A stretch of DNA of 64,000 nucleotides from Hofstenia miamia (lineage: Eukaryota; Xenacoelomorpha; Acoela). The stretch covers positions 1,313,865 through 1,377,864 of the forward strand of contig SCFE01000042.1 of the NCBI GenBank assembly GCA_004352715.1, read 5' to 3'. A program made the position numbers and the translations under genes. The notes below the pieces were generated by a model that saw only the letters and a list, made by a program, of their open reading frames with translations, was not told the DNA's origin and searched no databases. This document shows, in pieces, positions 55,851 to 64,000 of this stretch. Every line of letters starts with the position of its first letter. Positions within the stretch are counted from its first letter, which is position 1.

Positions 55851-57069
55851 AAATAGCAAGCATTGTCGGATAACAAATGGTCCGTTAATGGGATCAATGG
55901 CCAATAATGGCCATTCATTTGCCAACCATAACCAACAAAACAAAAAGTTATAAAAATCTTAAAATTCCAAAATTATACAAAGAAATGATTATATTGTTGT
56001 ATATAATAGGTGTATTTAATTAAAGTTTAATTTCAATTTTCAAAAAGTACTATTTATCAGTTTCTTTTAGACCATTAATGGCATTACTGGATCGATCTGC
56101 CATCTAGCGAACACATACTAATTATAGTGATTTACAATTTTCCTGATCAAATTAAATTTCATTAAAAATGAAATTACTTACCCTTTAGTAGTTGATAACA
56201 CAATCTAGTATGCCAGCTCTTGTTTTTATGAGCGCTGTATAATGAATTCAATGATTTACAGCAAGGTGTTCAATCATTAGGATATTATACTATACACATT
56301 ACCAACTGTGCTCTTAGCTCAAGCAATTTATACCAATTTGCGAATTATAACTCATAATATAATATTGGACATCATCAGTGGACTGCTTGTGGAAAAATGT
56401 GGCACTTGTGACAGCTGATGCCACCAGTGGCCCATTTATGGGCCATTTGCGGCATCAGTTCAAACCTTAGTAATCAATAATCAATAAACAGATGCTTGTA
56501 AATAGAACCCACCTCATTATTTTACTTCCTAGATTCTTTTAATATAAAAAAGGAATTGCGAAAAGCATTCTTGACATTAATTTCTAAAAAATTAGTGAAT
56601 TTTCAAAATAATTTATTCATGCATATTTGGATGACTTGAAGTTAACTGTAATATAAAAAAGTTACAATTGAGTAGAAGAGATTTTTCACGAGTTAAAAAA
56701 GTACTATTTCAAAATTGTACTTTATTTGAAAATCTAAGTTTTGCTAAATTTGGCAGATTTATATATTTATTGTTATCATTTATGAACAAGAAATTCAACT
56801 TTTTATTAAATATTTGTACTGAAAATGTTTGATAGGATATCTAAGATATCTTGCTGCCCTATGTTAGGCTTGTGTATGTTCAAACAGAAATGTTTAAACT
56901 TCTTGGATATATGTAGTTGTCGTTTTATATATAATAATGATTTGCTATGAAAATCAACTGCTTGCCACCAATGGCCCCGAATGGACCATTATTGGCGGCC
57001 CCATTAATCCCCGGCGGTTATCTTCTGCCAATAATGGCCCATTATCGGTTCATTAATGGCTTGCTATTT
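55851..57069. mobile_element. putative inverted-repeat element, 1.2 kb
   Basis: The ends aaatagcaagc (55851) and gcttgctattt (to 57069) are inverted. Just inside, ccattaatg/ggtccgttaatggg and aatggccaataatggcc-type motifs recur near both ends (55885-55920 and 56965-57055). Internal sequence is AT-rich and non-coding. Confidence 0.55.
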
Positions 57070-57560
57070 GGGGAGGTAATAGATTATTTTGTGCTCTGTT
57101 GTTTTTGTTATTAACGTTTTGAGCCACTGGTACCAAGGGACCAAACGTTTCCAGTAATAGGATTTTCAGTGCGGTACCGCAGAATTCTAATGAAAATTCC
57201 AAACTTGGGGAACCAAATTGGTTTAAAATTGAATATGCTCAAAACGACAAAAAGCACAATTTTTTGAGACAAACATGTAACAATGTAGGAAGTCTAGGGA
57301 GCAATCTTATTTAAAATTTTTGAGTAGCAATCATTGATAAATGAAGGAAAATGCCAAAAGGCTATATAAAATGCAAGGCAAACAATTATCTGTATATTTT
57401 CACTGCGAATGGAAATTACAACATTAACTTGTTGTCTAACCATGCATCTATCATCATATTTCTGTTCATTTGATTTTTTTCCGTTATTACATATATCAAA
57501 TTTCTGTGGCTACACTGGAGATTACTTCTGAATTTAGAGAAAGGACGTCTAAATATTATT

Positions 57561-58160
57561 ATATTAAGAAGTCCTTGATTTAGAGCTTGCAATTATTCTT
57601 ACATTTGTAAGCACATATTGATATCTTTCAATATTTATAATCATTATAGTATTTTTTATAGTATTATTTATAGATAGATCAAATAAACATGGAGAAATGG
57701 GGTAATCTTAGTCCTACGAGTACCATTGAATGGGTGGACACCGAAGATGAGAGATATCTGGTGGAGATAAAAATAACAAGAGAAAGGGAAAAAGACATAG
57801 AAGAAAGAAATTATCAAACAGTGAAAGAGAGTCATACAGTGTCGACGATGAAGATAATGTTTACAGAAGCATTTACAAGAACAGAAGTAAATGAAATGTT
57901 GAAAGCCCACAATCAAATAGCAATAGACGTAGAATGTGTCACATCAAAAATACAGATCCCACCAGAAACCACAGTGCGACTAAGAAGAAAAGGATTAACA
58001 GACAAAAAAAGACTACGTATATCAGCACGAAATACCTCTAATCAANNNNNNNNNNNNNNNNNNNNNATATTAAGAAGTCCTTGATTTAGAGCTTGAAATT
58101 ATTTTTACATTTGTAAGCACATATTGATATCTTTCAATATTTATAATCATTATAGTATTT
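57561..58160. repeat. direct copies 57561-57657 and 58067-58160 around an insert and 21-N gap
   Basis: About 95 bp beginning atattaagaagtccttgat is present on both sides of 57658-58066. The gap of 21 N (58046-58066) touches the second copy. Consistent with unmerged contig ends. Confidence 0.75.
57690..58045 (+). CDS. unassigned open frame cut by gap
   Basis: ATG at 57690 opens 118 codons without a stop: MEKWGNLSPTSTIEWVDTED, then a highly charged helical part (REREKDIEERNYQTVKESH) and MFTEAFTRTEVNEMLKAHNQ, truncated at the N gap. Composition is richer in purines and GC than the flanks. I do not recognise it; a transposon ORF1-like or Gag-like protein is one possibility. It lies between duplicated ends and may not belong at this locus. 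Confidence 0.4.
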
Positions 58161-58410
58161 TTTCATAATATTTAATTTAATGACATTAATACATTTACAT
58201 GTATATCAACTGAAATGAGATTCACAAAATTGTATGGTTCAAATAAATGTGGCAATGAGATTGCAGGAAATTTAAACCCAATTTTAAATTTGCAAGACAG
58301 ACTGAATAAGCATGCCAGACACACTAAGCTTGTTATCGATTTGATTCAATATAACTTTAGGTCTTTTAGGAAATTGAATTTTCTATTTCCGAAAAAAGCA
58401 TTAAATACTA

Positions 58411-60601
58411 ATATAGAAGAAAAAATGAACGTTATGCCAATCATATTTAACTTTGTAAGGATATGATTAACTTGAAAGGACCTTTTTCAACTTATTCTAA
58501 AAAAATTATAAATTGTCGTCAAACCTACGCGTTATTGAGAGATATGTTATATTACTTCATTCTATACATTGCAGTTATTACGGGTGGACGAACTCAGAGA
58601 TGGACAATGATAGAAAAGATTTATAAGAACCGCAAATGAATTTATAGTGCAGTTATCACATATAAATTACCACAATATAGGCATCTTTCTTAAGACGTTT
58701 AGTGAAATTTTTAGTCAATATGAATTTCAAAAACATCAGGAAAGATGATGCTTCCGCAAATTGATTAAATTAGACAAAACTGGTTTAATCGACGTACCCA
58801 ACAATATGACCAAATCAAAAAACGAAAACATAAAAGCTGTTATTCAAGAAGACGAACTTTTGCTTTTCATATTTGCAAGCGGTGTAAAATATTGTTAGTT
58901 TGGTACAAATATTTTTCTCTATCTGCTAAAGCAGCAAAAGGATTTTGTCCGGCTCCAATTTATCTCCGTGTGTTGAAGACTTTTCGCCAACAATGGGCTG
59001 ATCGTATCAAAACTTTATCCGCAAGATAAAACCCAATATCCTCCAATCCATGGTTCATATAAAAAGTTGCAATCATAATCAAAATTTCATGAACAAAACT
59101 GCAAATTATACCATGCGACTCAGTTGTACACTTAGAAAAGCATTTTTGCGAAACCGATTCTGATTAAGAATACCATTGCATACATGTATTGGTATATACC
59201 TATCATTATTTTGATTATTTTGATCATTATTATTTTTTATACACTATTAAATTTTTCTATTTTAATAATTTTGTTCTTGCGGGGCGGGGATTTGTGGGGT
59301 GATCTACATATTTTAGCTGCCACAGAGCTGCTACCGTGCCNTGAGCTGAGTTGGAATCACAATGGATCGAATCTGTAACTACGAAATGGATGGAGTTGTT
59401 GGCAGTTCTGGCGAACCTGTTATGATCTCAGTGACTTGGCGTCGGGCAAGTGCGCCCAGAGATTTCAGTACTCTTCAATCGATGAAGTATCTAAACAATA
59501 CTACTTACTAATTGTTATTGGAACATCTGTTAGTGCAGTGTGGAATATACAATTAAAGGACAGAAGAGGAAACTTAGATAATACTTACCCCGTGATAGCT
59601 GGCGCTGATCCCTGGATTGATTCTCTAAATAGATTATCTAGCTATGAAGTGTTAGTTTCACCTGGGTAGCGATATTACAATATAGAAGAAAAAATGAACG
59701 TTTGCCAATCATATTTAACTGTGTAAGGATATGATTAACTTGAAAGGACCTTTTTCAACTTATTCCAAAAAAGTATAAATTGTCGTCAAACCTACGCGTT
59801 ATTGAGAGATATGTTATATTACTTCATTCTATACATTGCAGTTATTACGGGTGGACGAACTCAGAGATGGACAATGATAGAAAAGATTTATAAGAACCGC
59901 AAATGAATTTATAGTGCAGTTATCACATATAAATTACCACAATATAGGCATCTTTCTTAAGACGTTTAGTGAAATTTTTAGTCAATATGAATTTCAAAAA
60001 CATCAGGAAAGATGATGCTTCCGCAAATTGATTAAATTAGACAAAACTGGTTTAATCGACGTACCCAACAATATGACCAAATCAAAAAACGAAAACATAA
60101 AAGCTGTTATTCAAGAAGACGAACTTTTGCTTTTCATATTTGCAAGCGGTGTAAAATATTGTTTGTTTGGTACAAATATTTTTCTCTATCTGCTAAAGCA
60201 GCAAAAGGATTTTGTCCGGCTCCAATTTATCTCCGTGTGTTGAAGACTTTTCGCCAAAAATGGGCTGATCGTATCAAAACTTTATCAGCAAGATAAAACC
60301 CAATATCCTCCAATCCATGGTTCATATAAAAAGTTGCAATCATAATCAAAATTTCATGAACAAAACTGCAAATTATACCATGCGACTCAGTTGTACACTT
60401 AGAAAAGCATTTTTGCGAAACCGATTCTGATTAAGAATACCATTGCATATTGGTATATACCTATCATTATTTTGATTATTTTGATCATTATTATTTTTTA
60501 TACACTATTAAATTTTTCTATTTTAATAATTTTGTTCTTGCGGGGCGGGGATTTGTGGGGTGATCTACATATTTTAGCTGCCACAGAGCTGCTACCGTGC
60601 C
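58411..60601. repeat. two diverged copies of a 0.93-kb block around an insert
   Basis: 58411-59340 and 59680-60601 are near-identical with scattered substitutions and small indels (for example tgttagtttgg versus tgtttgtttgg, and an extra catgtat in the first). A single N at 59341 ends the first copy. In the second, 60028-60243 stays open where the first has a stop. Either two haplotypes placed in tandem or a true repeat. Confidence 0.8.
59342..59679 (+). other. GC-richer insert with overlapping open frames
   Basis: Base composition is clearly less AT-rich than the surroundings. One frame reads MDRICNYEMDGVVGSSGEPV, MISVTWRRASAPRDFS; another YYLLIVIGTSVSAVWNIQLK, DRRGNLDNTYPVIAGADPWI, ending at a stop at 59669. 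Not recognised. Bounded by N 59341 and the second copy, so foreign placement is likely. Confidence 0.4.
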
Positions 60602-62400
60602 TGGTTTTTTGAATCATGCCCGCACAGCACTGTTGATTTTTTTTTTCAAAAACATTTATTAAGCACGGCACGTTTTTACACATGGTGACAAGCGCGGTTT
60701 TTAGAATTCTTGAAATTTTAAAATTATGCATTTCTTTAGTATATAAAATGATTAAAGCCAGTATATTACGTCTTATAAATGAACAAAAAAGATCATATAG
60801 AAAAAATATTATCTAGAATCGCAGATCGAACAATTTTAATGTTGTTCACGTAAAAAACAAAAAAAAGTTTTGATATAAGGTTTACTTATTCAAATTAAAT
60901 GTATGCTCTTCTAGCAGTATTGACACTTAAATAAGGATAACTTATATACGCTTAGGCCCTACTGCATAGAAAAATAATGAAATAATTAGAACATAAACTT
61001 TAAACTTAGAAACGTTAAATTACATACAATAACTTATTCGTAATGTACTAAATATGCTTCACGACAGTAAACCATACTATCTAATACATCTGTAAGCAAT
61101 GATTTGCAATTCTACAAAAAGTCAAACAGGAATTATATGGCCTAACCGCGGAAACGAAAATAAGAATATTGTTGTTTCATTTTAAAAATTCCCAAAATGT
61201 AATTTCTAGGCAAACCTATTTCTAAGAATCACTTGTGTTATTAAACATGAACTAGTAATTAATATATTATGAACAAAGAATTGTTCAAAAAATAATCTTG
61301 AGTGTCAGACGTTTGTATATTCCATAGATGTGGGGCACTGCACGGCAAAGTGAAGCAAAATGTTAGGCACAGCACTGCATGGACAAAAGCTGTGCGGTGT
61401 GGATTGCGAGATTAATAATATTGCCCGCAACAAGCCTGTCTACATGTATATAGGCATACATTATGAAAAAAGTTGTGCTGAGCGGTTTCCAAAAAAATTA
61501 GGCCGGTTTCACTTTTTTACACCCCAAAACAGCGACTTCAGTTTTTTAAGCTTACTACTAAATAAATATGCCCTTTTAAAAAAAAGAAATAAAAATACTG
61601 ATGTACACTCAACATATCGTCAAAAACAGATAATAATTGCAATATGTACAAAAATTTAAACACAAATTTAGATTATATGCTGATTAATTAATTGATCATC
61701 GACGGGTTTGAATATATGGAATCTACTACGTGGAGTCACGAGTAAGCTCTCTAAATCAATTTTATCATGAGCAATCTCAACTTCAATATACTGGATTCGA
61801 TTAATTTTTTAAATACTGAATAATTTTACGATTACTGAGATAAAAAATTCCATAAAGCTAGCAATATACAACGGACAAATGAGATTTTTTCTGCAGTTTA
61901 TAACATTGACTTTCAGCATTATGATAATGAATTACACATCTAAATGCATTCGTCTTAATAATATTTGGTTTAGCTCAATTGTTTTCTCGAGCCTTTTATT
62001 GTTCTTTAAGTGGCACTTTTTAGCCTTCGCTTATCGCCGCTTATACTTACAAGGTCCATTATTACCTATTTCATTTTAAAATTAAAGAAATCGGAAACAT
62101 ATTACATAATTTCTTTCAGAAGCAACATCATGTTTAAACAAAACTATTAATTCCTATAATTTGATTGAAATGTTGATATTTGTCGGTCGGAGTGAGTTTT
62201 TCGTAAAAAATTGCCTAACTTTATGGAATGGAACTAATGTAAGCTTTTTCAATGCATTTACATAAAGCACATAGCTCTATTAAACAAAACTTAAAGATTA
62301 TATTGCTATATTAATCCAATATTCCTGAGAGACCTATTCTCAACTATTAATTTGGTATTGAGGCAGAAAAATATATAGATAAAAGTACTAAGCATTTTCT
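60602..62400. other. non-coding
   Basis: No supported gene. Small frames at 61360-61659 and 60498-60731 have no splice, homology or composition support. Confidence 0.5.
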
Positions 62401-62409
62401 TTACATATT

Positions 62410-62536
62410 TTGCTGCTTGGTGCGTGCATATTTGAGTTCGTAAGACCATTCAGTCCCATGGGATTGCAAGTTGATACTAAGTATTTCTGTGGGGCTGCGG
62501 CAAACAAAAGGCTGAGATCATACATAAAGAAACAGG
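62410..62536 (+). CDS. possible orphan exon
   Basis: A GC-richer open stretch encodes ACIFEFVRPFSPMGLQVDTK and YFCGAAANKRLRSYIKKQ, followed by a plausible donor (aaacag|gtatgg) at 62536/62537. The acceptor is unclear. Not recognised; it could be an exon of a neighbouring gene or a transposon remnant. Confidence 0.3.
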
Positions 62537-62799
62537 TATGGCGAATTTATGTTTGTTACTCAAAATCGTTGCTAATTTTGTCCAAAATAGAAGTTATGCT
62601 GTGTAACTGACGGACAAGAAATTTTTAAAGTCTGGTATGTGAAGGAACTGAAGCAAAAATCAAATCGTATTAGTTGGGTGTAGGGCCAATAATATTCTGA
62701 TTCGGACGAATCCTAATGCACATATGTTTACAGTGGAAATGTTGAACATTGTAATGGTGAGAGTAGGTGCATGTATACCGTAGGTTAGGATGGTTAAGT

Positions 62800-63272
62800 C
62801 TCTTGTTTTTTTGAACCATATGGGCTCGCCACATAAAATCTTTGAATGAGGCTCGTTTTAGCTCGGTATTTTTTAAAAATATTGTGCTCAAAGAGTTTTT
62901 TACATAGCTCTTCTTATTATTTAATAAACATTTCTTAAATAAGATTATAGGAAAGACATACTGACTGCAAAAAATATGAAAAATTTCCATAATCAAATTT
63001 ACAAGCAGAACTATAAACTTGCTTTGCCTAAAATAGGCTCGTTTTGGGCTCGTTGTATATCAAATATTGTGCTCAAGCGCGGCTCGGCTCGGCTCGGCTC
63101 GGATTGGCTCCGCTCGTTGANNNNNNNNNNNNNNNNNNNNNNNNNNNNNNNNNNNNNNNNNNNNNNNNNNNNNNNNNNNNNNNNNNNNNNNNNNNNNNNN
63201 NNNNNNNNNNNNNNNNNNNNNNNNNNNNNNNNNGGCTCGGCTCGGATTGGCTCCGCTCGTTGACAAGTCTGA
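62800..63272. mobile_element. MITE-like ggctcg repeat with a 113-N gap
   Basis: It shares 200+ bp of similar sequence with 17690-17980 (ataaacattt...aagattata...gctcgttttgggctcgtt). The right end read in reverse is cagacttgtcaacgagcg, matching the left start at 17661. ggctc pentamer units flank the gap 63121-63233, and the sequence ggattggctccgctcgttga occurs on both sides of it. Confidence 0.65.
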
Positions 63273-63706
63273 TATGTTCATGGGCTACAAATCAAACCAT
63301 TCTTGAGCTAAGAGATTTAGTTATATGCGCATGTCATGTCAATGTTATTTGTACAAAAATATGGAAAGATTTCATCTGTGGCTAAAGTGGTTAAAAATTT
63401 GCACCTTCAGAAAACAATTTTTACAAATTATGGGTTTTTGGAATCAACAATTCACGCAAAATGCATGATACTCATTTGATTAGACAAGGCTTGATTTTCA
63501 CAAAAACTTTAGGGGTGAGAACGTAATAGGTGGGGCTGAAGAAGATTTTCAAATCCTGATTTTTGTTTGCGTTTGTACTAAATATTACAGTTTGACTGAA
63601 AATAACTGCAAATTGCAAATTATGTATATTTTCTGTAGTGCGTACAATAAAGTACATCTATATGTATTGAGAAAACAAAGCAGTGTTCAATTCAAATTGG
63701 CATCTG

Positions 63707-63710
<4 letters not shown>

Positions 63711-63756
<46 letters not shown>
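63711..63756. repeat. AT microsatellite
   Basis: Uninterrupted AT dinucleotides near the right edge; nothing else recognised from 63273 to 64000. Confidence 0.9.
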
Positions 63757-63758
<2 letters not shown>

Positions 63759-64000
63759 AACACATCGATTCTGATAAGTCTATGTTGATTACATTTAGCT
63801 TACACATCTATAAATAAGACTTAATGCAAGCGAGTACTCATCGCAGTGAAAACTCTAAAATTATAGTAATATTTGTACAAATTTGTCAAAAAATATAATT
63901 GCTGATTATATGAGGGTTGTCAATATCAATAAACCAAGAAGGTAATTTACATGGCATTTAATATCACAAAAACTAGCTTGCTAATGAATTTTAAAGTACA

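Noticed and set aside
1-64000. CRISPR arrays, operons, ribosome binding sites, rRNA or tRNA genes
   Set aside because: The window is eukaryotic. No regularly spaced identical repeats with unique spacers, and no cloverleaf or rRNA core sequence, was seen on reading. A covariance-model scan would settle small RNA genes.

Overview
The window is AT-rich DNA (roughly 30% GC by eye) from an invertebrate animal draft assembly. The evidence is spliced genes with GT-AG introns, eukaryotic transposons of several classes, dozens of (AT)n microsatellites, and scaffold gaps (two of exactly 1000 N, several of 1, 21 or 113 N). Introns are strongly bimodal: five are only 42-49 nt, others are hundreds to thousands of bases. 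This, with the AT content, fits compact-intron lineages such as flatworms or tunicates, but I cannot name the organism.

One real host gene can be reconstructed, on the + strand from about 9125 to 53961 (possibly to 55672). It encodes the WIDE AWAKE / ANKFN1 (Nmf9) protein: a low-complexity Ser/Arg-rich N-terminus, an ankyrin repeat, a fibronectin type III domain, a long family-specific middle region, and a C-terminal Ras-association-like domain. I found 20 exons. From exon 3 to exon 20 every splice phase is compatible and there is no internal stop. Exon 1 also joins exon 2 in phase. The exon 2-3 junction does not fit, so an exon is probably missing there. The true start lies upstream and was not found. 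Two more in-phase exons (55285-55372 and 55503-55672) may extend the C-terminus.

Layout: 1-9124 is mostly non-coding with two 1-kb gaps and a possible retroelement gag start cut by the first gap. 9125-22342 holds exons 1-3 in large introns loaded with Tc1-like, Penelope-like (GIY-YIG), Ty3/gypsy and nested inverted-repeat elements. 22343-34162 is a large intron with a hAT transposase relic, an inactivated LINE on the minus strand, and a hAT-type MITE just before exon 4. 34163-53961 carries exons 4-20, interrupted by a Tc1 relic and a LINE 3' fragment. 53962-57069 has two inverted-repeat elements and the possible terminal exons. 57070-64000 is non-genic, with duplicated unassigned repeat sequence and assembly joins.

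A recurring structural theme is the single-N or 21-N join flanked by near-identical direct copies (10.5-11.2, 17.7-19.5, 19.9-20.3, 57.6-58.2, 58.4-60.6 and 63.1-63.3 kb). These look like unmerged haplotype or contig overlaps rather than biological duplications. I found no CRISPR array, operon, rRNA, tRNA or defence-type system. The most rewarding items are the unannotated WAKE/ANKFN1 gene model, an X-box (RFX site) palindrome in one of its introns, and several apparently uncatalogued inverted-repeat elements.
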